A stretch of 64,000 nucleotides of DNA from Heligmosomoides polygyrus polygyrus (GCA_947396885.1 OX377204.1:49215139-49279138), one strand, 5' to 3'; counted from the first letter of the stretch, positions 1-11,326 are shown. A program made the numbers and translations. The notes: generated by a model not told the origin, from the sequence alone.

Positions 1-105
1 ATTTACGATTTACGATTTTACGATTTACGGTGATTTTTGGCAAATTTTTTACGATTTACGATTTATGACATTTTGGGTCGTAAATCGTAAATTTTCGTAA
101 ATGTG
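1..105. repeat. ATTTACG heptamer array, subterminal repeat
   Basis: The window opens inside an array of ATTTACG and its complement CGTAAAT. The same array recurs at 2028-2225, 40163-40240 and 49683-49745. Two of those copies end in ACGCACACCCCTG, which looks like a hAT-type terminal repeat. This copy is therefore probably the subterminal part of the same transposon family. The outer end lies outside the window. Confidence 0.55.
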
Positions 106-1029
106 ATCTTCGGTCCACGGATGAGAAAGGTCCACATATAACGTGATATAATTCGGATTATGACGATGTACCCACTTTTAAAGACTTTCCTCATAGCTCG
201 TTGCTATTACCTATTTACTTTTTTATGTTCAGCTGTGGCGCTGTGACAGAAAAACGCAGCATTGTGGATGGGTCGCTCTAGTTAATTTCTGGCAATGGAA
301 CTGGGCTTTTCTGGTCGCACTCTAGCACAACATCTCACATTCGAATTGCCTGAAAGCATTTCGTTCCAGTCCACAGGAAAACATGAAAATTCTCCTTGCA
401 CTGGAATGGAGATGATCACTTGCTGAACCATGTTCTATGCTGCAACCACCGCCTCGTCAACTTGTAACTTTTTCACTTGTTCACCACATAGACGACTCTT
501 TCCAATGCACACGAGTAGAACTCATGAAGGGCCATCAAGGAATATTGGACTTGATTGGAGGCTGTGGAGTAACAGCTAAACTGTTGGAAAGAGTAAAACA
601 ATCATGTTTCAATCTGGTTATCACTGCACGTCATGGCGCGGAGTTTATTCACATTTGAGGTGCACCTTAAGCAAAACGTCTGACATTTTCATGATAAAAG
701 TGAAAAAGTTTGACACTTTTAGTCTCGTTTTCAGTGGTTTGATTGAGGCTGTTGTGTTCGCCCTATGCGATCCGTTCAGAATGCTAAAGACTGGGCAAAA
801 GATACGATGGCGTTTGTTACAAAGGTAGCGGAGAGCAGGACTGGTGAATGCAAGCCGTCATTAATTAGTAATGAAATATTTTGGAGTTTCCGAAATTTGA
901 CCAGTGCAGACAAACCTGCGAGCGAAGTAAATGCCAAAAGTAATTACCTGGTATCGTCGAACATTCCAGAAGTTGTGCTTGCCTTCAAAAATGATAAAGG
1001 ACAAAGCACGACGTTAACCAGTTCCTGTT
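106..1029. other. no convincing gene; one relic of a repeated coding segment
   Basis: I see no splice-flanked exon or known family here. The stretch 720-860 on the + strand resembles the minus strand of 48600-48780 at both DNA and protein level, around a hydrophobic segment followed by an N/D-P-x-x-M-L motif. In this copy the reading frame is broken near 790; in the other it stays open. It may be a decayed repeat-encoded gene. I cannot name it. Confidence 0.3.
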
Positions 1030-1182
1030 TGAGATGCGCCATCCATTCTTTCTACCTCTGTGGGATATCATAGAGGTTATTTGAGCGTGGGTTTGCCTTA
1101 TAGAATGAATTGCGGTCGCCGCCGATGTAGAGGTCAGTGCTTTATCCTTCCCACACAAATCAGGTACCAATTCACAACCCAG
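1030..1182 (-). mobile_element. degenerate tRNA-derived SINE fragment
   Basis: The minus strand matches the middle and 3' half of the SINE family that is intact at 34137-34432: the conserved blocks around TCTACCTCTGTGGGAT and GTGCTTTATCCTTCCCA are recognisable in order. The tRNA-like head is missing, so this is a 5'-truncated, old copy. Confidence 0.55.
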
Positions 1183-2027
1183 CAGGTATGGAACACTTGA
1201 CTGCCCGTGGTAGGACTGTAATCAAGAACTCCTATTCTGGAGCATGCAATAGCCATCCTCCTCCGACTTCCCTACCATGTGTTCCCCTATACGTTTAAAA
1301 TGCACCTTGTACGAATCAGTTAAACCACTATCAATTCAAACTGCACCTTTCTTCTCTACTTTACTCCTAAAGAATGCCACAAAAATATCTTCTTTTATAA
1401 TTTCAAGTCAAAAATCCGACTATGATGAGTGTCCAAAAATGTGATCATACTCTGTCAATCGTCACACAATTCCTTCCCGTCTGCTACAAAAATGCTGTTG
1501 GGTACACTTCAAGACGTGGGAAGGCTTAGAACTTTAGGTGTGTCATACCATAGAAATGTGCCATGCGTTCACTCAGTAGGGGATGCTTGTTGGATTATTT
1601 GTGCAAATACTGTTTTCGTCGAGTTGGCCAGCGATCAAATTATTTTTTTTTGTTTTTGGATAGAATGGTTTTTGTTGATTTATTCGGAGTTGTTGCGGTT
1701 GTTTCTACAAAATCATAGTTTTATATGCAAGCCAATGGCTAGTAGAATGATGAACATTTTTGATCGTCCAAGCAGTGTAAGCTTTTTATTCGGGCACCCT
1801 GTATAGGCGCCTTTTAAGATAGTGTTTTTGAACAAGTGGTTTTTGGTCCTGCAAAAACTTGCCCAGCTTGATTTGAAAGGTGCTGTTTGATTTTAATGGC
1901 TTCCATCTTAATTAGAAAACTGTCCAGCTCGAGCTGAAAATGTCCCAACAAAACGTAGCTTCGATTAGGTTCTACATAATGGAAAAAACAAGGAGATTAA
2001 ATGTGTTATAAGTTAGGCACCTCTTAC
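1183..2027. other. no gene recognised
   Basis: Several open frames exist but none matches a family I know or shows splice signals. A stretch ending at about 1804 reads GGGCACCCTGTA, like the end of a Tc1/maT transposon, but I find no matching partner to its left. Confidence 0.3.
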
Positions 2028-2225
2028 GATTTACGGTTTACGATTTACGATTAAAGGCCGCCACAGACTTCTGCGGCGCCGCTACCCTATGCTTAACCAT
2101 AGGGCAGAGACGCAGAGCTCGCCTCCAGCGGCGCCGCAGAAGTCTGTGGCGGCCTTTACGGCGATTTTTTCGTAATTACGATTTACGATTTACGAAATTT
2201 CGGATTTCATTTACGCACACCCCTG
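2028..2225. repeat. hAT-like transposon end with ATTTACG array
   Basis: Repeats of TTACGATTTACG flank a GC-rich palindrome (2053-2157) and lead into a terminus TTACGCACACCCCTG. CAGGGGTGTGCG read inward is typical of hAT ends, and clustered short subterminal repeats are usual binding sites for hAT transposases. The other end is not visible, and no transposase is found nearby. Confidence 0.5.
2053..2157. repeat. GC-rich foldback palindrome
   Basis: Arms of 31 bases starting AAAGGCCGCCACAGACTTCT are exact inverted complements of the right arm ending at 2157. Inside, CCCTATG-CTTAAC-CATAGGG forms a second hairpin. The same sequence in an expanded form is found at 60524-60755. It sits inside the ATTTACG array, so it looks like a small foldback insertion. 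Confidence 0.75.
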
Positions 2226-4307
2226 TGCTCAATGCATTGGTCCACGTAACACGAAGACGAAACATCGCTCCGTTCAGATTGTTAAGGATGGAGTGGTTGT
2301 GAGGTGAGTTCGAGCTTGAGGCCTTCATGTATTCTCTGGCGATTCTGGCCCCGTCTCCATCTTCATGGGCAACCCGTTCCTTTCGTGCTCCCTTCTCCTC
2401 GGCGCGAGTGCATCGTCAGTTCGTTAGCCTGCGAAGCAGCCCTCGGTCGACTCGGCCTTGTTATGGAATGGGGTCTCGCGCAACCGTGGTCGTCGCTTAG
2501 CCGCCCGTGTCTTGTCGCCGACGAACGATCACCGCCTGGCTCCTCTGCCCCTCAGATCACTATCTTACATGGTTTTCTGTCCTACAAAACCGATACCAGC
2601 CACGTATCCGTCGTTGTGTCGCTGTTTCGCTTCGCGTTAATTTTCCTCTCACCTTGTCCATTTCCATCACCTCGCCTGATTTGTGAAAAAAATGACTCTC
2701 ACCATGTTCTCTGTTTTGCATTTGGGTCTTCTTGATGACCACATAGTTGTGCGCAGGCTAACGAGTGGCTCCTTAGCCACGTATTCGGACCTCCATATAC
2801 TCAAGAGTTCAATGATACTCAAGACTACTCGTATGGTTGTATTATCAGGTCCACCCCCTATCCTGAGGATATGCTGGGCTGTAGTGACGTGCAGTGCACC
2901 AAGACTTTGTCTCCTCCTGTCCGGTCTCTTTCTTTACTGCATGAATTTATAGAATGAAAATGAATAATGACACACACGTTCTCATTAGAAGTAACTAGGA
3001 ATCATCCAGATCGATGACTTTACGGCTGTAGAACTGCGTGAAGGATGTCACAATCTGGTGTCGCAACCTCATGGTAACTTGTCAGCTATCCATAATTTAC
3101 AAATGGTGCACAAATGACAACTAGGTGCCAAATGACAACTTTGTGCTACGTATGTCCGTGATGCAAGGAAACGTACCAAACGTTCTCCTTTCCAGGTCGA
3201 CCAGTGTAGACTGTAAAAGTTAGCGGTTGTGAGGGTCTAGCAGAAGGCGTATGGAGTCACACTGCCCTCTTCCTGTGCACGACCGCTTTCTAAATTGTTC
3301 TCAGTAGGCAACGAGGATAGCTGTACCTTTTTTTTCTGTTGCATGTGACGCTCCCATATTTCCAAAGTCCAGAAGCAGTGCACCAAAATGTTCTTTTTGT
3401 TAAAGGCTATGAGTGCTCCACCCTACCACCCCTCCCCCCCCCCCCCCCCGACAATGAATAATGCTAAACAGCGTGGTGGTGACCAGGGAATGAGCTTCAA
3501 TCCAATGAAGATCGCGTCCTGAGAAGTTTCCTCGGTGGAAGTTCGCAAGGGAGTGATAGGCTCCCTCGAGAAGTGCGTCACATTGCGTCACCACTAGACA
3601 GCAGTGGTACTTCAGCGACAGCCAGCAGCAGCTTCAGGAATCTCTTGTTTCGCTTCTTTTCCTCCCTGCACTAGAGCGATTACTTGTGTAACTGGAGGTT
3701 CCTCTTGCTAGGCTTGTACGGGGTGGTACTGTAACCAAGTGTGGCAATCTCCACTTGAACCTCAAGACAATTACTGTGTACCACGATCTTGGTGTTGTCC
3801 TACCTACAGTTGTCGTGGACTCTCATTTGATAAGAACAGTCTTCTCGCTGGCAGTGCTGTACGCCCCCATTCCGAGGTGCCTAAATTTTTGAATAGTCAG
3901 TGAACACTCGGTGAGATGAATGTGCCTGAGCAATAGCTGAAGGACGCTATTACTATAGTTTGCCGATCACACGCAAAAAAGCAGCGAGCTGAGACAAATG
4001 TAATACTCAGCCATGTGCATACATGGCTGTGTATCAATATGAAACGTGTAGCTTTCAACAATCGACAAGTACAACTCCCCAAGTTCGCAAATGATAGCAG
4101 AATAATAGTGTGCCCATGACTGATCGTGAGGAACCTAACGGCATGCAATGATTTGCTGCGCATATGTAGTAGCTTTACGTCTTCCACGACTTTCTGAAAA
4201 TGTCTCTCCACAGCCTGGTCTTCGTGTAAAAACAGCGAACATCAGTTAAAACTCATAGGCACAACAATATAACACCGTCTTTTTTTTTTGCCAAACTCCA
4301 CTACATA
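2226..4307. other. no gene recognised; long C homopolymer
   Basis: No exon or transposon family was recognised in this 2 kb. The only notable feature is an uninterrupted run of 16 C at 3434-3449. Confidence 0.35.
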
Positions 4308-4515
4308 TTGGGTTGCTCGGTAATTAATTTCGTTTTTCTCATAGATGACGTGATCTGTATATTTTTATGTAGTAGTGATTGACTGGCCTACCATATTATG
4401 CACGATTTTAAAAGTCAGACTTTAGACTACCTTCTTTCAAAAACTGAGCGTCATTAGTAAAAACAAAAAAGTTGAAAATTGACAAACATAGACATAGAAT
4501 TATCGACATATTTTA

Positions 4516-4803
4516 TTGTTATACTTCCGAAGGAGCAAAAATTTGGTGCAAGCAAGGAAGAAATTATGCGAAGCTTATGATGACACTGCCTTACTGAGCG
4601 TCAGTGTCAGTGTTGGTTTGCTTCCTTTCGCTCTAGAAGTTTTAGCGTACAAGATGCGCGACATCACTCGTCGTATAATCACCACTGACGACGACAAAAT
4701 AAAGGCGGCAATCGGGGCTAACCGGCGTGTGACAACTCGAGGGGTGGCGGAGGAGCTGTACAGAGTGCGCAAAAATTACCCGCACAGGGATATCACGGTG
4801 TAA
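4516..4803 (+). pseudogene. mariner transposase, N-terminal fragment
   Basis: The last third of this open frame resembles the first helix-turn-helix of mariner transposases: a run KAAIGANRRVTTRGVAEEL matches the family pattern K-x-A-I-x-A-x-x-x-x-T-T-R-x-V-A-E-E-L. It then runs into unrelated sequence where the nested maT element begins. Upstream residues are not clearly conserved, so the true start is uncertain. With the fragment at 6031-6530 it would make one transposase reading left to right. Confidence 0.65.
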
Positions 4804-4804
4804 C

Positions 4805-5990
4805 ATCATCACAAATGCGGATTTGACAACGAAATTTAACACATAACTTCTTTATTCTCTTACTAATAAAGACATATCAAAGTCATTCGAAGTGGCAGCC
4901 TTTCTTACGAACACAGGTCCTCAGGCGAGTAACGAACGCATCACACGTGGCACGGAGGTAGTCTTCGCTCATTCCGTTCCATGCTTCAGTCAGGGAAGCT
5001 TTCAGAGAAGCCAAGCTTGCGTGTCGAGTAGGGCAAACTTTGCTCTCAATAACGGACCAGGCAGGGAAATCGAGAGGATTCAAATCTGGTGAATTCGAAG
5101 GCCAGTATTCGTGCGCAATGAAGTTCTGGAGCTCACGCTTGCACCACTGCTGCGGTATCCTCGCCTTGTGTGCAGGCGCAGAGTCCTGCTTGAAGCACCA
5201 TCTGTCATCATCGGAGTGTGCATCGGCCCATGGCGTCGTCAGCACGTCCTTCAAAATCGTTTTCTGGTACTCGTCCTTGTAATTTTGACGCCGGATTCGA
5301 CAGAAACTAATGGGGAGTTGCCGTTTGAAGTAATCGCACGCGAAACCATAACTGAAACCGGTGTGCCGTTCTGCCGAGCCGTTCTTACCGATCAGTTTCC
5401 CGTCGTGGATAGCAGCTCCAACATTCTGTGAGAGAATGCGATCGTTTTGTCGAATCCCTGTGGGTTCCAGAGTGGAGGCTTTCTCATCACAAAAAACGAT
5501 CGCGCAGTGCGTGGCACTCGCGAACCCTTCAGCAAGTTCTTGCATCTTTGTTGTTGCTGAGCTTTCATTCTTCCAGTTAGCATGTGAACACGTTGAATAC
5601 GATATTGATACATCTTAAGCTTCTTCTTGACGATGGTTCTAACACTGCTTGCAGAACCATTGAGTTCTTGGGCTATTTTTCGCATCGAACGGTGAGGATT
5701 ACGACGAATCCGCTCGCGAACCTTTTTTGTCGTTCTCGGAATGATAGCAGTCAACTTCCTACCTCGTCCAGCCCTGTCTGATAAAGTCCCAAGCTCCTGG
5801 TATCGTTTTATGGCATCACACATGTTCGTCGAAGAACATTGAGAACATTGGCGACAAAAAAGCCTTCCACCAGAAAGATGCACGCTGATGATGGCCGATC
5901 GTTTCGGATTTCGCTTTGCCATTACTGCTCTGTAAGCATTCGTGAGCTCAAACTTGGAATGCGTTTGCGTATGGTATAATTATATAGCAT
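4805..5990 (-). mobile_element. maT-type (DD37D) transposon nested in mariner
   Basis: A transposase of the maT/DD37D group fills 4883-5922 on the minus strand and interrupts the mariner reading on the + strand. I could not define its terminal repeats exactly, so the limits are estimates from where mariner homology stops and resumes. Opposite orientation and interrupted mariner frames show it inserted later than the mariner. Confidence 0.65.
4883..5922 (-). pseudogene. maT (DD37D) transposase, frameshifted
   Basis: The protein starts with ATG at 5922. Two N-terminal helix-turn-helix parts follow (a segment rich in R/K around VRERIRRNPHRSMRKIAQEL). Near 5545 the frame shifts by one base into the catalytic part, which ends at 4883. 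All three acidic residues are visible: FCDEK, then QDSAPAHKA, then SPDLNPLD, with 37 residues between the second and third, which defines the DD37D (maT) group. The length of about 345 residues fits a full transposase. One frameshift appears to be the only break, so this copy may be fairly young. Confidence 0.8.
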
Positions 5991-6030
5991 ATTCCAATAT
6001 GGAGCTCGGAATCCAGCTCTGCTAGTAGTT

Positions 6031-6530
6031 GTGGACTGCGCGGGTAATTTTTGCGCACACTTTACATCTCGAACTCACTCGTTCATCCGCACTTACAACA
6101 TCTTGGTTACGTTAACAAACTGGACCGTATGTGTGGGCACAGTCTACTTTGAGCTGCTTCCAAGAAACCAGACTATTGGCTCGAACGTGTACTGTCGTCA
6201 ACTATCGAAATTGAACGAAGAATTCAGGAAGCTGGCCAATCACCAAGGCGTGATGTTGCATCATGACAACGCCAGACTTCACACCTCTTTGCTAACTCGT
6301 CCAAAATGAACAGAGCTCAGTTGGGAACTGATTCCACATCTACCCTACGGTGCCCCGATTAGCACCATTAGTCCACCATCTGTTTCACTGTCTTCAAAAC
6401 CATTTGAATGGTGAAACTTTTGGTTCCGATCAAGCTGTTAAAATTGAGCTGCACCAGCTCTTCGTTTCTAAAAACTAGGCGCCTTCAAACGTGGAATTTT
6501 TCAACTTGCCGAAAGATGGCAAAAAATCAC
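6031..6530 (+). pseudogene. mariner transposase, C-terminal fragment
   Basis: This continues the mariner of 4516-4803. The conserved block with YFELLPRNQTI, a following VYCRQL stretch, and the second catalytic Asp in HHDNARLHTS are clear. After a stop at 6307 the frame is broken, and the region that should hold the third Asp (H-P-P-Y-S-P-D) is altered to unrelated residues. Weak similarity to the C-terminal end continues to about 6530. Non-functional. Confidence 0.8.
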
Positions 6531-6627
6531 CCAACAATGATTTGTCATTGATTATTGTTTGTCATTAATATAAGTAAATTCACTCTGAAAAATATGAAAA
6601 AACGATATCAGTTATCGAACAACCCAA

Positions 6628-7189
6628 TGTTTCTGAGCAAAACAAACACTATGGAAGAGCTCCGAGCTCCGAAGAGCTTCGGCGCAGTCTGCAAAGCTAC
6701 CGAGACGATTTGAAAGTTCTCGTTGAGCTGGGAGGGAGCCGCTCTGAATAACACTGCTCCGTGGTGATCGCTGCATAGTGCATGAGCAGATGGTGTTTCA
6801 GGTTGTGCCCAATGTCGCACATTGCGATCGTTTCTACACGACTTCATAACTGTACTGAACTTTGTCGAAGCACTAATGGGCTACCCTGCGAGATGCGATG
6901 GGGGCATCAATCCCACAAAGTCGAGTGCTGTTCGCAGTTAGGTCCCTATAACACCATGATGTAGTGTCTCCCGAGTTCGAAGCTCTTTCCAACAATTGAT
7001 CGATTCAAACTTCCACTTCGAAGAGCGCATCATGGCCAAGGTGTTCCTTTCGGCGTTTTTTGCTTCGCGCGTCGATTCTTATCTATGCATGCTCTCTAAC
7101 ATCTTCCTCTACAGATGGCTACCGTTCTAGCTCTCTGATAAGTTCACTAATTCGGTCAATCGTATGTTCAAAGTTTTTCAAGATCGCCA
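6628..7189 (+). other. intergenic or 5' flank, no clear gene
   Basis: A short + strand frame ending at 6751 looks protein-like (segment SSEELRRSLQSYRDDLK) but has no clean splice sites and starts just after the mariner end. I do not annotate it as an exon. Otherwise nothing recognised. Confidence 0.3.
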
Positions 7190-7237
7190 ATGCGTGAAAA
7201 CAGTGGAGACTACAAAACAGTGAACGAAACTCAGAGG
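7190..7237 (+). CDS. probable first coding exon, possibly of the sulfurtransferase gene
   Basis: Sixteen codons from ATG at 7190 to AGG, followed by a perfect donor GTAAGT at 7238. The peptide (MRENSGDYKTVNETQR) is hydrophilic and joins in phase 0 to the next exon. It matches no family by itself. I assign it to the gene downstream only because no other + strand gene is visible and the junction phases agree. Confidence 0.4.
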
Positions 7238-7265
7238 GTAAGTCCAACGAGGAATTCCTAAGCAG

Positions 7266-7394
7266 TACTTCCGTCAAAAGGGTAACAGTGCCTATTTGTT
7301 GAAGGAATATGAAGACCCGGACTACTTCTATGGAGAAATCAGTGCAGGCGACATGGACAGCCACTCAAGTAGACCGGACAGCTCACGAAGAATT
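7266..7394 (+). CDS. probable second coding exon, possibly of the sulfurtransferase gene
   Basis: Forty-three codons between an acceptor CTAAGCAG and a perfect donor GTAAGT at 7395, phase 0 on both sides. The intron before it would be only 28 bases, very short even for nematodes, so a slightly different acceptor or an unspliced read is possible. The peptide is acidic and aromatic (KEYEDPDYFYGEISAGDMD), followed by a Ser/Arg-rich end. It looks like a disordered cytosolic tail. No known domain. Confidence 0.45.
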
Positions 7395-7751
7395 GTAAGT
7401 TCGTAGTTGAAGGAAATGAGTAACCACCAAGAGGAACCGAATTCTCTATGCTAAACCTAAATTGCAACGCTAGCTCTGTTGAAGGAATGTTAAGAGTAAG
7501 ATTCTGCTATTATAATGCATGAGTACTTGTTGCTGCTGTAATTACTGGAGCTTCGCTTTTCGAGACAGAAATCCATCTTCCAAACAGCTCCGTTTGCCAT
7601 ACACACTAGCATATTCGGCGCTTGGTGAGGGTGAAACCACTTAATTTCTATTTGATCGTTTCCTCTTAGATTTTTACCTCATACTACATAACATCTCTTC
7701 TATAATGGCTCTCCTAGTTCTCTTCCGCGCTTTCCTAATAACTGCTGACAC

Positions 7752-7946
7752 TTGGTAAGCAGTTCTGCACCAGTTCCTCGAGGGCGTGCTGGGCGTAGAA
7801 ATAGCAGAAGCGCGACGGCCTGTCGAAGAGCACGTGTTTGAGTGTTTGACTGACGAGGAAACGCACAGGGTCAAGCCTGTGCTGCTTGGAGAAGCACAAG
7901 GTGAAGTGAGGTTGTGCAGCGTGCTGCACGTGCGTCGATTCGACTC
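7752..7946 (-). CDS. probable exon of unidentified antisense gene
   Basis: On the minus strand an acceptor GGATTTAG leads into an open frame of 64 codons ending near CCAA|GTGTCA. Codon third positions are strongly C/G, as in the recognised exons and unlike the surroundings. The peptide has a protein-like composition (for example RFCYFYAQHALEELVQNC) and looks helical. I do not recognise the family. It lies in the same orientation as the exons at 8830-8967 and 9287-9418 and may be the same gene, nested in an intron on the opposite strand. Confidence 0.4.
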
Positions 7947-8829
7947 CTAAATCCTTTTGAAGTGCGATACCAGGTCTAGACCAGGACTGCGTGAATTAGG
8001 AGGCCATCTCAGGTTTCGAATCTGATCTCTAATAGCTCATTCAAGAAGGTACACCTATATGGGCAGTTCTTGCAAAAAGTATCACTTATGACCTGTCTAG
8101 TGGTAGGAATCTCGGCGTAGCCTACGGCATATGACCTGCTCTCTAGGGAACGCAAAACAGCACATAGAACGAGAACTGTGGAAATGATTGCTCTCAGCCA
8201 GTTCATTATCAGTGCTCAGAAACAATGCCGAAAACAAAAATTGGCAATTGAGGAGACTTGTCTCCTTCGGAATGAAAGGGTAGTGGCAATTTTTCTTCGC
8301 CAGCAAGCACATTGCCGTCAGGGTCTACCTGGTGAAGTATCTGGCAAGCAAGCGACTAAAAGCACCCTGCTCCGCACAAGGTTTCCTATGTTTGCAGCAT
8401 CTGCAGCGATGAGCAGTTTAAGGAGGGAGGGTTGCTCTCAGCGCGATCGGAGAACACCGATTTTTTTACACATTGACTGCTGGCGAAGTATAATCCAAGA
8501 CTGGACCGAAGTTTCCCTGAACACAATTTGTGTGGGGAAGTGGTGGTCGAGAAAAACTGACCACGCTTGTCATGACAACCGCAACTCGCGCTTGCAGACA
8601 CCTTATCTCCGAGATGGATTTCAGAAATGTTCGGCGTATAGCCGCACAATAGAGTAATCACTTTGGCATTGCTTGACCGACGCTGCTTCTGTACCGACAT
8701 TCTAAGTGAAATGGGGGCAATGCAAAACCGTCATCAGCTCCTACATATATCCACTGTTTCCACTCTCAGGCATTCGGCTTTATCATCTACAAAGGGCACG
8801 GATCAGCTCGCGCATCACCACCACGGCAC

Positions 8830-8967
8830 CTTTTTGAGAACACGGAGTTTGAAGAATGCCGAAAACGCGGGGGCAGACATAACTCCAACGCCGCGCGAAC
8901 TCCCCTGGCGTCGCGCACGATGCGCGACGAGATTGGACGAGTTGTCGCGGTCCGATGCTTCCAACGT
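8830..8967 (-). CDS. probable exon of unidentified antisense gene
   Basis: Exactly 46 codons between an acceptor GCGTTTCCAG and a donor AAAAAG|GTGCCG, phase 0 at both ends, with GC3-rich codons. It can follow the exon 9287-9418 directly. The peptide begins TLEASDRDNSSNLVAHRARR and ends in a basic, hydrophobic stretch. No family recognised. Confidence 0.4.
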
Positions 8968-9286
8968 CTGGAAACGCTTCCTATAGGGACATGCGCACGC
9001 CTTTGCCTTATTTCAACGTTTCTTGGAGATGTCATATGGATGTGGTTTCGATAAGACGATCAGCGACAGTTTATACAGGAATCCCGGTCATGTGGATGGT
9101 TTCTAGCGTCAGTATTTGCCATCTACAACTTCTTCGGTCAATTATTACCCGTGATTATGGTTATACTACGCAAAAAGGTCACTATCACCCATTCTCGCAT
9201 CGACTGTCCTTCTGCAGACTGTTGCCTACCACATTCTGTGGGATCTTATGTTCCTTGCTAGAAATGTGGTCTGGGAGCTTAAACAC

Positions 9287-9418
9287 TGAGAACATTTCGT
9301 GCTCCGCGGCTAACCATGCGTCACTGAGCGCACGTCCGCGTTCCAGCGCCGCGACGTCGCACGCGGCTAGCTCGCGACGTCGCGTTGGAGTTAGGTCCTG
9401 GAGCCCCAAAAACGACAT
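9287..9418 (-). CDS. probable first exon of unidentified antisense gene
   Basis: Forty-four codons from ATG at 9418 (peptide starts MSFLGLQDLTPTRRRELAAC) to a possible donor TCA|GTGTTT at 9287, phase 0. Codon third positions are mostly C/G. The sequence looks like an amphipathic helix with Ala, Glu and Arg. It matches nothing I know. A longer reading beyond the donor, into 9185, is possible but looks non-coding. Confidence 0.4.
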
Positions 9419-9482
9419 GTCTTCATTGGCGGTCGAGCAGATATGTTGAGCGTGGCGAATTCTGCTTCGATTTCACATATAA

Positions 9483-10183
9483 CAAGGAAAGTGTCTGATG
9501 CGTATGTCTGGACGGGAAAAGCGAATTAGATGGGAAGCATCTCTACTTTTAAATAATTAGCATAACAATTGTTTCCTTTCTGCCAAAGTCGTTATACCAA
9601 ACGAGCAAGAGGTCTCCAATTTACTATGATATTGCGGCGGCGGCGGCGCTCTTCAATACTGGCAGGGTCACTTCCATTCCCGCAGGACAACCGGTTCGAA
9701 GTGCAATGGATAGTGATGTTGCTTCATGGGAGGAAGCTCGGTGGTAGCCGCCACGACTCCATAGTAAATTTTGGAGACCCCGCTCGTTTGGGCGCGTGTA
9801 GCGCAGTCGGAGGAGGCGCCTCTGCCGCGCGCACCCGATACCAGGTTCCTGGTTCGGATTTCCCGCCCATGCCAACGAAGCCTTCCATCCCTCCGGGGTC
9901 GGTGAATTGGTACCAGACTTGTCTGGGAGGGATAAAGCGCTGACTTGTTCATCGGCTGGCCACCGCAAGTCATTGTATGGCCAAGTACGCATTCATGTCG
10001 CGTCCACGACATCCCATAGAAGTAGAATGCGCTGACGCATCCCAGAAGGGATTGAGTAACGCCGTACTTTATCCTTATCCTTTATCCCTACTCGTTTGGT
10101 TTAACGACTTAGCAAAAAGAAAACACATCTTTATGGCAACTGAAGGGCCGAGAACGCCTTCCGACATACGTTTCGGACACTCA
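9483..10183. mobile_element. long-TIR element with tRNA-like core, no gene
   Basis: The left end CAAGGAAAGTGTCTGATGCG and about 110 bases inward (to 9605) are inverted complements of 10090-10183. The ends match the family at 36112-37678. Between the arms, 9690-9750 resembles the tRNA-like module of that family (GCAATGGATAGTGATG next to CTTCATGGGAGGAAGCTC). A SINE (9791-10090) is inserted into it. Outside, a direct repeat (GAGCAGATATGTTGAGCGTG at 9434 and a close copy at 10193) flanks the element. Confidence 0.55.
9791..10090 (+). mobile_element. tRNA-derived SINE
   Basis: It starts GGCGCGTGTAGCGCAGTCGG with a tRNA-type A box and has a B-box-like GGTTCGGATTT at 9859, then a 200-base body and a tail of TTTATCC units. 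It is flanked by the 8-base target duplication CTCGTTTG (9783-9790 and 10091-10098). This is the typical layout of a Pol III-transcribed SINE mobilised by a LINE. Confidence 0.8.
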
Positions 10184-11013
10184 TTCATGCTCGAGCAGAT
10201 TTGTTGAGCGTGCTGAATTCTGCATTCGAACTCACATCTAACCACCAGTTCCCTAATCTTCATAGGGAAGTAACAATCTCAAAGATAACAACGAAAGTTC
10301 TTATAACAAATGCTCAAAGAGGGAAGAACATAAGTGTATCCAACATCGATATGAACCGTTGCTTCATCAACAGGGACACTAAGGAAGACGGTATGCGGTT
10401 TTACTCCGGTCTTATTCGGAATTCATGCTCATGGTCAGTTTTGCTGGAAAAGCAGTATGGCACACAAATAGCATGGGAGCGCAGTCGGTACATATGGGCA
10501 GCTGCTCTAATCATTTATTTTTGATGACCCTTTCACTCCACATTCCGTTGCTCATCATGCTTAGATTCCAACAGTGGTGATGAAAACTCGTAGTGAAAAT
10601 TGGCATGAAGATTGATTACCGCCTTGCAGTTAAGTTAAAAGCACAAAGAGAAAGGACGGTCTAACAATCCCCATGTTCTCTCATCTTTAAACCTCGGCAT
10701 CGCTATCAGCTGTTATGTTTCAGCCTCTGCGCCAGCAAAGTTGGTAGGTGGAAAAGTTTACTCTAGGTCTGACGTTTCGACCGCTTCGTCTCTTCAGAGG
10801 CACGACCTTCCACTACTGAGCGTAGCAGTCGCTACGACTCGTTGTTAGCAGACCAGTAGCGAATTGCAACCTCGTTGGAACAGAAGCAGAAACATAACGG
10901 AAAGGGCGGGTAGATCGATCCCTGTTTGGGAGACGCCATGCATTTTATTTCTACAGCAACTCGCGGAGGCAATTCAAATCTATTGGATTAAATAACACCA
11001 TTTTTATTATTGC
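10184..11013. other. no gene recognised (intron or intergenic)
   Basis: No exon with matching splice sites and no transposon family recognised. Open frames here are short and AT-rich. Confidence 0.3.
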
Positions 11014-11244
11014 TTCAGATTTCCCGCCCAGGCCTACCAAGCCGTCCATCCCTACAAGGTCGGTCAACTGGTGCCAGGTACTGGGAAGGATAAAGCCCTG
11101 ACTTGTCCATCGGCTGGCCACCGCGAGTTATTGTATGGTCGAATACGCATTCAAATCACCTCCACGTCGTCCCGTAGAGGTAGAATGCGTGGCGCATCCG
11201 AAAAGCGATTGAGTAACGCTGTCTTTTATCCTTTTATCCCTTGT
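11014..11244 (+). mobile_element. 5'-truncated SINE
   Basis: The body from TTCCCGCCCAGGCC to the TTTATCC tail matches the intact SINE at 34137-34432. The A box and the first part of the tRNA-like head are absent. Truncation at the 5' side is normal for LINE-mobilised elements. Confidence 0.7.
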
Positions 11245-11326
11245 TATTAGATTAAATTAGGGTAATTAATAATATTATTTTTCAAATTTATTATTATATA
11301 CATATTATCTGTTTGGCGTAGCAATG

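Larger units (their letters stand above)
4308..6627 (+). mobile_element. mariner element, interrupted by a maT element
   Basis: The left end TTGGGTTGCTCGGTAATT, preceded by TA, is mirrored at the right end (6594-6627), whose complement reads TTGGGTTGTTCGATAACT. The right-hand TA has become TG. Transposase fragments of a mariner read on the + strand at both sides (4516-4803 and 6031-6530). The 1.2 kb between them belongs to a different transposon on the opposite strand. The element is dead: stops, frameshifts, and loss of the third catalytic Asp region. Confidence 0.8.

Noticed and set aside
6639..6751. Short + strand exon with SSEELRRSLQSYRDD
   Set aside because: No clean splice sites, begins at the mariner boundary and ends in a stop without an upstream partner.
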